Positions 8,332-19,400 of a stretch of 64,000 nt of DNA are shown here, piece by piece. Positions within the stretch are counted from its first letter, which is position 1. Each line of letters starts with the position of its first letter. Source of the stretch: an uncultured Oscillospiraceae bacterium (lineage in GTDB: Bacteria > Bacillota > Clostridia > Oscillospirales > Oscillospiraceae); assembly GCA_947625045.1 (NCBI GenBank), contig CANQMW010000013.1, positions 24,191 to 88,190 of the forward strand, in the 5' to 3' direction. The notes beneath the pieces are model-generated. The model was not told the DNA's origin. It made no database searches and was given only the letters and a program-made list of their open reading frames with translations. The translations under genes and the position numbers were made by a program.

Positions 8332-9063
8332 ATGCGGATCGCAGTCTGCGACGATGACCTTGCGGAACAGGAACAGTTCGACGGGGCGCTGCACGGGTGG
8401 GACCCGACCCGGAGCGCAGAGAAGTTTTTGAGCGGAACGGCTCTGCTGGAGGCGGCCCGGGAGGACCCGCCCTTCGACATCGTGTTTTTGGACATCTACA
8501 TGCCCGGCGAGAACGGCATGGATATAGCCAAAGCGCTGGGGGAGATATCCCCGGAGACAGGCGTTGCCTTCGTAACCACCAGCCGGGAGCACGCGGTGGA
8601 GGCCTTCTCCCTGCATGCCCTGCACTACCTGGTGAAGCCGGTGACCACCGAGGGGGTGGTGGAGGCGTTCAGGCGGCTGACGGAGCTGCGCGCCCGGCAG
8701 CGGGAGCGGATATCCTTCACGGTGGGGCCGGACCGGTACACGGTCTTTCTGGACCAGATATCCCTTCTGGAAAACGACAACCACGCGGTGAACGTCTCCC
8801 TGGCCGACGGCCGGCGGCTGAAGGTCTGGACGCCCTTCAACGAGCTGGTGCAGAGGCTGGACGACAGCTTTCTGCGCATCAACCGGGGCATCGTTGTGAA
8901 CATGGACTACATCGTGCACATGGAGACGGACATATGCACTCTCCGGGACGGCAGCCGCCTGCCCATCGCGGTGCGGCAGAGCGCCGCCATCCGCGCGGCC
9001 TACGATAACTACGTCTTCGACCGGCTGAGCCGGCGCAGGGGCATGGGAGAGGGGACGCCATGA
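8332..9063 (+). CDS. LytTR family response regulator (AgrA-like)
   Basis: The 243-residue cytoplasmic transcription factor has a receiver domain at residues 1-120 and a LytTR DNA-binding domain at about 133-237. The receiver shows the acidic pocket (CDDD, residues 6-9), the phospho-acceptor Asp54 in VFLDIYMPG, and the conserved Lys in LVKPV. The LytTR part has the ISLLENDNHAVNV and FLRINRGIVVNMDYI segments. I chose the ATG at 8332 because GGGAGGA lies 7 bases before it and because MRIAVCDDD is the expected receiver start. A longer in-frame reading has no such support. The next gene, a GHKL kinase, overlaps by 4 bases. The pair resembles the AgrAC/ComDE peptide-sensing class. Confidence 0.93.
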   Translation: MRIAVCDDDLAEQEQFDGALHGWDPTRSAEKFLSGTALLEAAREDPPFDIVFLDIYMPGENGMDIAKALGEISPETGVAFVTTSREHAVEAFSLHALHYLVKPVTTEGVVEAFRRLTELRARQRERISFTVGPDRYTVFLDQISLLENDNHAVNVSLADGRRLKVWTPFNELVQRLDDSFLRINRGIVVNMDYIVHMETDICTLRDGSRLPIAVRQSAAIRAAYDNYVFDRLSRRRGMGEGTP

Positions 9064-10487
9064 GCGCATATCTGCGGAACGCGGCGGGCTTTCTCGTGCA
9101 GGTCTTCCCCTGCGTGCTGATGGTCTTCCTGCCCTTTTCCGAGGGGGCCTTCCGGTTCAGGAAGAAGACGGTCTTTGCCGCTCTCGCCGGGCTGGCCCTG
9201 GCTCTGGCGGCGCTGTTTCCCGCCCTGATGCGGGCCGCGGCGGACCGGGACCTGGCCCTGGGCGCCAACCTTTACATGCTGGCCGCCATACTGCTGACCC
9301 TGGCCGCCGAGAGCTGGCTGGTGCGGGAGGCGGCGATCAAAAAGGTCCTGGTGCTGTTCGCGGTGTTTTTCTACGGCGCGTCCCAGTACTGGCTGGTGAA
9401 CATCCTCATCGGCGTGCTGGCCGAGCCGCTGGGCCTTTCCACGGAGCTTGAGAGCGGGGCCGTCTATTCCCCCTGCGGCCTGGTGATGTACGCCGTCACG
9501 GCGGTGCTCCTGTTCCCCATAATGGACCGGTTCGTGCTCCGGCCCCTGCGGGAGTACCTGCAGGAGATAGAGATGGAGCAGATGCGCCAGGAGTTTTTCA
9601 TCCTGGTGGTGTCCACCGCCGTGTTCCTCGCCCTTCTGATGGGCGCGGACATGACGTTCTACCGGGTGGGCTACCGGCGGTATGTGCAGGAGATGCTGCT
9701 GTTCGTGGTGGTGCTGCTGGACCAGGTGCTCATCTACTGGCTGGTCTTCCGGGAGTCGGTGCGGCGCAAACGGGACAGCGACTACCAGCGGGCCATGGAG
9801 ATGCAGCAGCTGCAATATGAGCGGATCGTCAGCGACATGGAGAGCACCCGGCGGATGCGCCACGACATGCGCCACCACTATAACGCCCTGAACGAGATGC
9901 TCCAGAAGGGAAAGCTGGAGGAGATGAAGGGGTACCTGGCCCAGGTGCTGGACGCCACCGGGCGGCGGCTGAACGAGGTCTACTGCAAAAACATGGTGGT
10001 GAACGGCCTTTTGCAGTACTACGCGGGCCTGGCCCGGGAGGAGGGCATCCGCTGCGTCATCCAGGCGGAGTGCGGCGAGCTGTCCATCGAACCGGCGGAC
10101 CTGACGGTGCTGTTCGGCAACGCCCTGGAAAACGCGGTCAACGCCTGCCGGAAGTGCCCGGACGACAAGTGGATCCGGGTGCAGGTGGGCACGGTGCAGG
10201 GCTCCCTGGCCGTGGAGATAGCCAACGCCTGCCAGGGGGTCCGCCTGGACCGGCGCTACCAGACGGCGGACGGCTTCTCCCCGGCGGAGGCCTTTCTGAG
10301 CGACGGGAAGGTGGGCTACGGCCTGCGGAGCATAGCCCACACCGCCCAGAAATACGGCGGCAGCGCCATGTTCCGCTTCAACGGCGAGACGAAGACCTTC
10401 ACGGCGCGGATGCGGCTCAATATGCCCGCGAGCATGGAAAAAAGCGGGGGGGGGGTATTGGACCTTCCGCCCCGCTGGAACGAATAA
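9060..10487 (+). CDS. GHKL-type sensor histidine kinase (AgrC-like) with a poly-G tract near its 3' end
   Basis: The 475-residue membrane protein has about six transmembrane segments in residues 1-230. A dimerisation/phospho-acceptor region follows with RHDMRHHYNAL (His268 the likely site) and then a GHKL ATPase domain (GNALENAVNACRKC, then GKVGYGLRSI). This is the layout of AgrC-type kinases, which usually sense secreted peptides. The catalytic domain ends near FTARMRLNMP. The last 20 residues are an add-on encoded through ten G in a row at 10446-10455. In the given sequence the frame stops at 10487. With eleven G it would run to a TGA that overlaps the start of the next gene. The start overlaps the regulator stop (ATGA). 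Confidence 0.92.
   Translation: MSAYLRNAAGFLVQVFPCVLMVFLPFSEGAFRFRKKTVFAALAGLALALAALFPALMRAAADRDLALGANLYMLAAILLTLAAESWLVREAAIKKVLVLFAVFFYGASQYWLVNILIGVLAEPLGLSTELESGAVYSPCGLVMYAVTAVLLFPIMDRFVLRPLREYLQEIEMEQMRQEFFILVVSTAVFLALLMGADMTFYRVGYRRYVQEMLLFVVVLLDQVLIYWLVFRESVRRKRDSDYQRAMEMQQLQYERIVSDMESTRRMRHDMRHHYNALNEMLQKGKLEEMKGYLAQVLDATGRRLNEVYCKNMVVNGLLQYYAGLAREEGIRCVIQAECGELSIEPADLTVLFGNALENAVNACRKCPDDKWIRVQVGTVQGSLAVEIANACQGVRLDRRYQTADGFSPAEAFLSDGKVGYGLRSIAHTAQKYGGSAMFRFNGETKTFTARMRLNMPASMEKSGGGVLDLPPRWNE
10446..10455 (+). repeat. Poly-G tract (10 G) inside the kinase gene
   Basis: Ten consecutive G lie in codons for Gly-Gly-Gly-Val after the kinase catalytic domain. With 9 G the frame would end at a TAA about 10 bases after the present stop. 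With 11 G it would extend to 10531 and overlap the next ATG. Such tracts slip easily in replication. Confidence 0.8.
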
Positions 10488-10527
10488 ACAGTAAATACGT
10501 GAGCGAAAAGCACAGGAGGTACATACG

Positions 10528-13416
10528 ATGAAGCTTCGGAAAGTATTGGCGTTCATCCTGGCGGCGGCCATGGTGCTGAGTCTGGGCCCCGCGGCCCTGG
10601 CGTCGGAGGACGCTGCGGCCCTCTGCGAGCAGGGGTGGGAGGCCTTTGACGCGGGCGACACGGCGGGCGCGCTGGAAAAGTTCACCGCCGCGGCGGAGGC
10701 CGGCGACGGCGAGGCCGCCGGCATGCTGGCGTACATGTATACGGCCGGCGTGGGCACGGAGCCGGACCCGGAGCTGGCCTTCCAATGGGCCTCCCAGGGC
10801 GCGGAGACAGGCGACGCCGAGGCCCAGATGCTGCTGGGATATATGTATTACAGCGGCCAGGGCACCGAGCCGGATATGGACCTGGCCCGGCAGTGGTCTG
10901 AAAAGGCCGCGGACCAGGAAAACGCCACGGCCATCTTCAACCTGGCCCACATGTACGCCACCGGCGAGAGCGTGGAGCAGGATTACGAAAAGGCTGTGGA
11001 GCTCTATCAGCGCGCGGCGGACCTGGGCGAACCTGCGGCGCTGGTTGGTCTGGGCTATGCCTATGACGAAGGCCTGGGCGTGGAGAAAGATGACGCCAGG
11101 GCCGTGGAGCTCTACCAGCAGGCGGCGGACCTGGGCGTCCCCTCCGCCCAGCAGAACCTGGCCGTGATGTACTTCTACGGCGAAGGCGTGGAGCGGGACT
11201 GGGCCAAGGCCCTGGAGCTGGCCCAACAGGCGGCGGAGGGCGGCGACTTCAGCGGCATGGAGTTCATAGGCGAGTTCTGTGCCGAGGGCTACGGCGTCAT
11301 GGACGTGGACTATGTCCAGGCGGCGGAGTGGTACCAGAAAGCCGCGGACGCGGGCAATATCGAGGCCGCGTACCGGCTGGGCCGGCTATATGACAATGGC
11401 CTGGGCGTGGAGCAGGACGAGACAAAGGCGGAGGAGCTGTACGGCCAGGCCCTGGAGGCCATCCAGACCGGCGGCGAGCCCGCGGGGGCCACATCCCAGC
11501 GCATTTTGGGCGAGATGTACCGTCTGGGCCTGGCTGTGGAACAGGATCCTGACAAGGCCCTGGAACTGCTGACCCAGGCCTCCGACGGCGGCGACATGCT
11601 GGCGCCGGGCAAGCTGGGGTATATGTACCTCAGAGGCGAGGGCGTGGAGCAGGACTGCGCCAAGGCGCTGGAGATGTTCACCTTGGGCGCGGAGCGGCAT
11701 GACACCTACGCGCTGGAGTGGCTGGGCGATATGTACTATGACGGCGAGGGCGTGGACCAGGATTACGCCAAAGCGGCGGAATATTACGAGGCCGCGGCGG
11801 AGCTGGGCAGCGCCTATGGCGGGGCGTATCTCTCCGCCATGTACTATACCGGCCAAGGCGTGGAGCAGGACGACGAAAAGACCCTTCTGTGGGCGGAAAA
11901 GGCCGCGGTGGGCGCCGGCAGCAACGGGATACGGGGCCTGGCCGCCAACAACACCGGCTGGTGCTATGAGTGCGGCATCGGCACGGCGGTGGATAAGGCC
12001 AAGGCCTTTGAATACTATACCCAGGGCGCGGCGCTTGGCAACGCGTATGCCCAGTATTCCATGGGCGACTTCTATGAACACGGCTACGGCGCGGTGGATA
12101 TAGACTATTCTGAGGCGGCCCAATGGTACGAAAAGGCTGCGGAGCAGGACCATGCGCTGGCCGCCTACTGTCTCGCGAGGCTCTATAAAAACGGCCGGGG
12201 CGTGGAGGAGGACGACGCCAGGGCCGCGGAGCTCCTCGCCGCCGCCGTGGAGGACGGCGACTATAGGGCCGCGTACGACCTGGGCAGCATGTACTATTTT
12301 GGCAAGGGCATGGACGTGGACTACGCCAAGGCTGTGGAATACTACCGCCTGGCGGCGGAGCACGGCGTGCCGGACGCCGCCTACAATCTGGCCTCTATGT
12401 ACTATTTTGGCGAGGGCGTGGAGAAAGACTATGCCAAGGCCGCGGAATATTCCACCCAGGCCTCGGAGCTGGGCGACGCCGGGGCCATGTCGAACCTGGG
12501 CATTCTGTACAGCTATGGCCAGGGCGTGGAGCAGGACTTCGGCAAGGCCTTTGAGCTCTTTTCCCAGGCGGCGGCGCTGGGCAACAGCGACGCCGTCAAC
12601 GACCTGGCCGATCTTTACGAGCACGGCTGGGGAGTGGAGAAGGACTATGAAAAGGCCTTTGAGCTCTACTCCCAGGCCTCGGATATGGGCATGAGCCTGT
12701 CCACCTGCAGCCTGGCGGAGTTCTACCTCTATGGCAAGGGCGTGGAGCGGAACGCCGCCAAGGCCCTTGAAATGGCCCAAAAGGCCGCGGACGCAGGCGA
12801 CTCCAAGGGCATGTGGCTGCTCGGCGACATCTATGACCGGGGCTACGGCGCGGTGGATGTGGACGACGCCAAGGCCGTAGAGTGGTATGAAAGGGCCCTG
12901 GAGGCGGACGGGGAAAACGCCGAGGCCCTGCTGTGGCTGGGCTCCATGTATGATCAGGGCACAGGCGTGGAGCAGGACCAGGCCAAGGCGGAAGAGCTCT
13001 ACGGCCAGGCCGCCGCGCTGCTGCAGGAATGGGAGGCGGAGGACATCCTCTCCACCGGCGAGAAGTCCGCGCTGGGCCTGATGTACCTCATGGGCTGGGG
13101 CGTGGAAGAGGATGACGCCAAGGCCGTAGAGCTTCTCACTGCCGCGGCGGAGGACGACGACCCGGGGGCCCTGTATGCTTTGGGCAACTGCTATTATGAC
13201 GGCGAGGGCGTGGACCAGGACTACGAAAAGGCATTTGAGTTCTATACCCAGGCGGCCGGATGGAGCGAGCCCCAGGCAGTCTATGCGCTGGGGGTGCTGT
13301 ACTGGAACGGCGAAGGCGTGGAACAGGACGGCGCCAAAGCCATGGAACTGTTTGAGCAGGCCGCGGCGCTGGGCGAGGAACACGCCGCCCAGGCGCTGGC
13401 GGACCTGTCTGAATAA
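10528..13416 (+). CDS. Secreted Sel1-like repeat protein, about 24 repeats
   Basis: The 962-residue protein begins with a Sec signal peptide (MKLRKVLAFILAAAMVLSLG, cleavage likely after ALA near residue 25). It is then almost wholly made of Sel1-like repeats of about 36 residues (pattern A..LG.MY..G.GVE.D..KA.E.Y..AA..G). I count about 24 by the G-x-G-V-E-type turn. Sel1 repeats form helical solenoids that bind other proteins. No catalytic domain is seen. The surface is very acidic. AGGAGG at 10514-10519 sits 8 bases before the ATG. The 40-base gap from the kinase suggests one operon. The first 15 codons and the upstream 15 bases are nearly the same as in the next gene, and the last 290 or so residues align with the C-terminus of that protein, so the two are paralogues. 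Confidence 0.9.
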   Translation: MKLRKVLAFILAAAMVLSLGPAALASEDAAALCEQGWEAFDAGDTAGALEKFTAAAEAGDGEAAGMLAYMYTAGVGTEPDPELAFQWASQGAETGDAEAQMLLGYMYYSGQGTEPDMDLARQWSEKAADQENATAIFNLAHMYATGESVEQDYEKAVELYQRAADLGEPAALVGLGYAYDEGLGVEKDDARAVELYQQAADLGVPSAQQNLAVMYFYGEGVERDWAKALELAQQAAEGGDFSGMEFIGEFCAEGYGVMDVDYVQAAEWYQKAADAGNIEAAYRLGRLYDNGLGVEQDETKAEELYGQALEAIQTGGEPAGATSQRILGEMYRLGLAVEQDPDKALELLTQASDGGDMLAPGKLGYMYLRGEGVEQDCAKALEMFTLGAERHDTYALEWLGDMYYDGEGVDQDYAKAAEYYEAAAELGSAYGGAYLSAMYYTGQGVEQDDEKTLLWAEKAAVGAGSNGIRGLAANNTGWCYECGIGTAVDKAKAFEYYTQGAALGNAYAQYSMGDFYEHGYGAVDIDYSEAAQWYEKAAEQDHALAAYCLARLYKNGRGVEEDDARAAELLAAAVEDGDYRAAYDLGSMYYFGKGMDVDYAKAVEYYRLAAEHGVPDAAYNLASMYYFGEGVEKDYAKAAEYSTQASELGDAGAMSNLGILYSYGQGVEQDFGKAFELFSQAAALGNSDAVNDLADLYEHGWGVEKDYEKAFELYSQASDMGMSLSTCSLAEFYLYGKGVERNAAKALEMAQKAADAGDSKGMWLLGDIYDRGYGAVDVDDAKAVEWYERALEADGENAEALLWLGSMYDQGTGVEQDQAKAEELYGQAAALLQEWEAEDILSTGEKSALGLMYLMGWGVEEDDAKAVELLTAAAEDDDPGALYALGNCYYDGEGVDQDYEKAFEFYTQAAGWSEPQAVYALGVLYWNGEGVEQDGAKAMELFEQAAALGEEHAAQALADLSE

Positions 13417-13444
13417 AAAATAATTGACCAGGGAGGTACATAAA

Positions 13445-16400
13445 ATGAAGCTTCGGAAGGTATTGGCATTGCTCCTGGCGGCGGCCATGCTGCTCGGCCT
13501 GTGCGCAGGCTGCGGCAAAAAGTCCGAGGAGATGTATGACGAGGCCATAGAGGCCATCCAGGGCGGCGACGCCGCCAAGGGCGAGGAACTGCTTGAAAAG
13601 GCGGCGGAGAAGGACTATGCTCCTGCCAGCGCGGCACTGGGCGACATGTATTCTTACGGCGAGGGCGTGGAGCAGGACTACGCCAAGGCCGCGGAGATGT
13701 ACCAGAAGGCCGCAGACGGCGGCGACGGCGACAGCATGCTTCAACTGGGCACGTTGTATGCCTTGGGCGAGGGTGTGGAAAAGGACTTCGACAAGGCCTT
13801 TGAGCTGTTCACCAAGGCCGCGGAGCTGACCCCTGAGGCCTGCGCCAACCTGGGTGTAGCCTACTGGAACGGCGCCGGCACGGAGAAGGACTACGGCAAG
13901 GCCGTGGAGTGCTGGACCAGGGGCTATGAGGAATGCGACGATGGTCCCTATAAGATCCAGTGCGCCGAGTGCCTGGGCAATGCCTATTATTACGGCCGGG
14001 GCACGGAGCAGAGCTTTGAGAAGGCCTTTAAGATGTTCTCCCAGGCCGCAGAGGCCGGTTCCGCCTACGCCCAGGAGTATATGGGCCGGATATATCAGTT
14101 TGGCTACGGCGTGGTGGACATAGACTGCGCCCAGGCGGCGGAATGGTACCAGAAGGCCGCGGACCAGGGCGACGCGGGCGGCATGGTATTCCTGGGCGAC
14201 CTTTACGCCAGAGGCGAGGGCGTGGAGCAGGACGAGGCGAAGGCCGACGAGCTCTACGGCCAGGCGCTGGATACCCTCAACGAGGCCGGCGAGGACGCCC
14301 GGTATGAAAACGGCTGGTTCCTCCTGGGCTATATCTACAAAAACGGCCTGGGCGTGGAGGAAGACGCCGACAAGGCCATGGAGTACTTTACTTCCTCCGC
14401 GGAGATCGGCGACCCGGACGGCATGTTCGATCTGGCCCGGTGCTATTACGAGGCGGGCGAGTACGACAAGGCCCTGGAGCTCATGAATGAGTGCGCGGAC
14501 ATGAACATGCCCGAGGCCCTGGTGCTGCTGGGCGTGATGTACGGCAGAGGCGAGGGCGTGGAGCAGGACTATGCCAAAGCCCTGGAGCTTCTTGAACAGG
14601 CCGAAGCCCTGGGCGACCCCTACGTCTGCTACTACCTGGCCGACATATACATGTACGGCCTGGGCGTGGAGGAGGACTATCCCAAGGCCCGGGAGTACTA
14701 TGAGCAGACCATGACCATCGCCGGGCTGGACGACGAGACCCTGGGCTACGTTTTGGAGAACGACGGCTGGTTCTATGAGTACGGCATGGGCGTGGAGATG
14801 GACAAGGCCAAGGCCTTCCAGCTCTACACCCAGTCGGCGGAGCTGGGGTATGTGGACGGCCAGACCTCTTTGGGCCGGTTCTACGACTACGGCTATGACG
14901 TAGTGGACAAGGATTACGCCACGGCGGCGGCGTGGTACCAGAAGGCTGCGGACCAGGGGGACGCCGAGGCCATGCTGTACCTGGCCTGGCTCTATGAGCA
15001 GGGCGAAGGCGTGGAGGTGGATAAGGACAAGGCCGGCGAGTTCTACGCGCAGGCCCTGGAGACCGCCTCGGAGAACGAGGATTACAGCTATAACGCGCTG
15101 GTGCTGGGCTACCTTTACCTGGACGGCACCGGTGTGGAGCAGGACGATGAAAAGGCCCTGGCGTACTTCACCGCCGCGGCGGAGGACGATATCTTCGAGG
15201 CCGAGTGCCAGGCGGGCGTGCTGTATCTGCGGGGCTACGGCACGGAGAAGGACGAGGCCAAGGGCATTGAGCTGCTGGAAGACGCGGCGGCGCACGGCGT
15301 GCCCGAGGCGTACTACTATCTGGGCCAGGCCTATGTGACCGGCATCGGCGTGGAGCAGGACTATGAAAAGGCCCGGGAGTATCTGGAACAGGGCGAGGCT
15401 CTGGGCGACCCCTTCGTCAGCTTCCATCTGGCCGACATGTATATGTACGGCCTGGGCGTGGAGGAGGACTATGCCAAGGCGAGAGAGTACTATGAGAAGG
15501 CCCTGACCCGCACCGGGGTGAACGACTCCGCTCTGGGTCACGCCGCGGAGTGCGACGGCTGGTTTTATGAGTACGGCATGGGCGTGGAGATGGACAAGGC
15601 GAAGGCCTTCGAGCTCTACACCCAGTCGGCGGAGCGGGGCTATGTGGACGGCCAGACCTCCCTGGGCCGGTTCTATGACTACGGCTATGGCGTGGTGGAC
15701 ATAGACTACGCCAAGGCCGCGGAGTGGTACCAGAAGGCGGCGGACCAGGGCGACGCGGAGGCTATGCTGTACCTGGGCTGGCTCTATGAGCAGGGCGCGG
15801 GCGTGGAGATGGACAAGGCGAAGGCCGACGAGCTCTATGCCCAGGCCCTGAAGGCCGCCTCGGAGAACGAGGACTACAGCTACAATCAGCTGGTGCTGGG
15901 CTACCTTTACCAGCTGGGCTGCGGTATGGAGCATGACTCTGAAAAGGCCCTGGGATACTTCACCGCGGCGGCGGAGGACGATATCTTCGAGGCCGAGTGC
16001 CAGGCGGGCATGATGTATCTGCGGGGCCGTGGCACGGAGAAGGACGCGGCCAAGGGCCTGGAGCTGCTGGAGGACGCGGCGGCCCACGGCGTGCCGGAAG
16101 CCTATCTCTACCTGGGCCGCGCCTATGTGGACGGCGACGGCATAGAGCAGGACTATGAAAAGGGCCGGGAGCTGCTGGAACAGGGCGAGACCTTGGGCGC
16201 CGTCGACGCCAGTTTCTATCTGGCCGACATATATATGTACGGCCTGGGCGTGGACGAGGACTACGCCAAGGCACGGGAGTACTATGAGCAGTCCATGACC
16301 CGCGCCGGGATCGACGATGAGTCCCTGGGCTACGCATTGGAGAACGACGGCTGGTTCTATGACTATGGTATGGGCGTGGAGATGGACAAGGCGAAGGCCT

Positions 16401-19400
16401 TTGAGCTTTACACCCAGTCGGCGGAACTGGGCTATGTGGACGGTCTCACCTCCCTGGGCCGGTTCTATGACTACGGCTACGGCGTGGTAGACGTGGACTA
16501 TGCCAAGGCCGCGGAGCTCTACCAGAAGGCCGCGGACCAGGGCGATCCCGAGGCCATGCTGTACCTGGCCTGGCTCTATAAACAGGGCGCGGGCGTGGAG
16601 ATGGATAAGGCCAAGGCCGAGGAGCTCTTCTCCCAGGCCTTGGAGACCGCCTCGGAGGATGAGGACTATGGCTACAACCAGCTGGTGCTGGGCTATCTCT
16701 ACGGATATGGCTACGGTGTGGAGGAGGACCTTGAAAAGGCCCTGGGATACTTCAACGCCGCGGCGGAGGACGACATCTTCGAGGCCGAGTGCCAGGCAGG
16801 CATACTGTATCTCATAGGTCTCGGCGTGGAGCAGGACGCGGCCAAGGGCATTGAGATGCTGGAAGACGCCGCGGCCCACGGCGTGCCGGAGGCTTACTCC
16901 TATATGGGCGATGCCTATCAGGCCGGCATCGGCGTGGAGCAGGACCTTGCCAAGGCCAAAGAGCTCTACGAGAAGGGCGCGGCCCTGAGCGGTATATGGT
17001 CCTTGACGGCCCTGGGCAATATGTATATGTACGCCGACGGGGTGGAGATGGACAAGGCCAAGGCCTTTGACTGGTACAGCCAGGCGGCGGCTCAGGAAGA
17101 CGCGGACGCCATGTATATGGTGGGCGACTTCTATGAAAGCGGCTATGGCGTGGTGGAGAAGGACCCGGCCCAGGCGGCGGCGTGGTACGAAAAAGCCGCG
17201 GCCCTGGACCAGGTGGAGGCCATGTGTTACCTGGCGGATCTCTATGAAGACGGCGAGGGCGTGGAAAAGGACGAGGCCAAGGCCCGGGAGCTTCGGGAGA
17301 GCCTGGCCGCGATCCTCACGGAAAAGGAGGCGTCGGGCGATCTCACCGCCGCCGAGGCGCAGATACTGGGCCATCTCTATTACTTCGGCTGGGGCGTGGA
17401 ACAGGATTATGAAAAGGCCTTTGCGTTCTACATGGCCGCCGCGGAGGCCGGCAGCTGGCCGGCGGTCCGGGACGTGGGCGACATGTATTACTGGGGCCAG
17501 GGCGTGGAGCAGGACCGCGAAGAGTCCGTGGAATTTTACAGCCAGGCGGCGGAGCACGGCATCCGCGCAGCCATGTACTCTATGGGCTATGCCTACGAGT
17601 ACGGCGAGGGCGTGGAGCAGGACAACGCCCAGGCGATAGAGTGGTATGAAAAGGCCGCGGCCCTGGGGTATACCTACGCTCTGGATGAGCTGGGCTTTCT
17701 GTACGCCACCGGCGAGGGCGTGGACCATAACTACGACAGGGCCCTGGAGATATTCACCCAGGTGGCGGCGTCGGACGCGTCCGACGAGGAAAGAGGTTAC
17801 GCGCTGTACAGCCTGGGCTATATGTACGGACACGGCTGGGGCGTGGAGGAAGACGACGCCAAGGCCTTCGAGTATTACACCCAGGGCGCGGAGCTGGGCG
17901 AGAGCCTGGCCATGAGCCGCCTGGGCAGCGCCTATGCCTACGGCCAGGGCGTGGAGCAAAACGCCGAAGAGGCCCTGAAGTGGTACACCAAGGCCGGGGA
18001 GGCCGGCAATCCCGACGGCCCGGACTGCATGGGCGACATGTATATGTACGGCGTCGGGGTGGAGCAGGACTACGCCAAGGCCTTTGAGAACTACACCCAG
18101 GCCGCGGACATGGGCGACGAGGACGCTCAGTTCCAGGTGGGCCGGTTCTATCAGTATGGCTTCGGCGTGACGGACAAGGACATAGCCCAGGCGGCGGCGT
18201 GGTACGAAAAGGCCGCCGAACAGAAGGACGAGGAGGGCATGCTGGCCCTGGCGCGGCTCTATATGACCGGCCACGGCGTGGAGAAGGATGAGGCCAAGGC
18301 CAAGGAGATCATAGAGAGCCTGGCGGAAAAGCTCACGGAGAAGGAGGAAGAGGGCGCCCTCTCCTCCCCGGAGAAGCGGGTGCTGGCCACCCTTTACGTC
18401 AGCGGCGGCATCCTGGACAAGGACGAGGAAAAGGCTGTGGCTCTCTATGCAGAGGCCGCGGAGGACGGTAACTACGAGGCGGCGGCCGCCCTGGCCGTCG
18501 CGTATCAGAACGGCATCGGCGTGGAGAAGGATGAGGCCAAGGCCGCGGAGCTCTTCGCCCAGGCGGCGGAGCACGGCGTCATCCGGGCCATGTACGAGCT
18601 GGGCAGGATGTATTATAACGGCGCCGGCGTGGAGCAGGACTACGCCAAAGCGGCGGAGCTCTATGCCCAGGCGGCGGACCTGGGCTATGCTCCGGCCCAG
18701 AACGCCATGTCCAATGTGTATTATTTCGGCGAGGGCGTGGAGCCGGACTACGGCAAGAGCATGGAATACAGTGAACTTGCCGCGGATGAGAACAATGAGG
18801 ACGAGGCAAGGGCGATCGCGCTCTACAACCTGGGCTATTTTTACGAATCGGGCGAGGGCGTGGAGCAGGACAGCGCCAAGGCGATAGAACTCTACAGCCA
18901 GGCGGCGGACCTGGGCGACACCTGGGCCATGTACAACATGGCCGACATGTACATGTTCGCCGTGGGCGTGGAACAGGACCTGGCCAAGGCCTTTGAGCTC
19001 TACAGCCAGGCGGCGGAGCTGGGTGACGCCGAGGCCCAGTACATGGTGGGCGACTTCTATGAAAACGGCTTCGGCGCGGTGGATATAGACCAGGCCAAGG
19101 CCATAGAGTGGTACGAAAAGGCGGCGGAGCAGGACCAGCCGGAGGCCATGTTCTATCTGGCGTACGATTATGAGGACGGCGCGGGCGTGGAGCAGGATGA
19201 GGCCAAGGCCCAGGAGCTTTTCGACCGCCTGGCCGCCCTGCTCACCGCCAAGGACGAGGCGGAGCTGACCGGCACGGAGGCGCGGGTCCTCGCCTGCCTC
19301 TATGGCGATGGTCAGGGCGTGGAAGAGGACGACGTTAAGTCCGCGGAGCTCATGGCCGCCGCCGCGGAGCAGGACGACTACCGGGCCGTGCACTATCTGG

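Noticed and set aside
14560..16935. Regular spaced repeats as a CRISPR array
   Set aside because: The period is 792 bases, the repeats are in-frame coding sequence with no short repeat-spacer pattern, and no cas genes are near.
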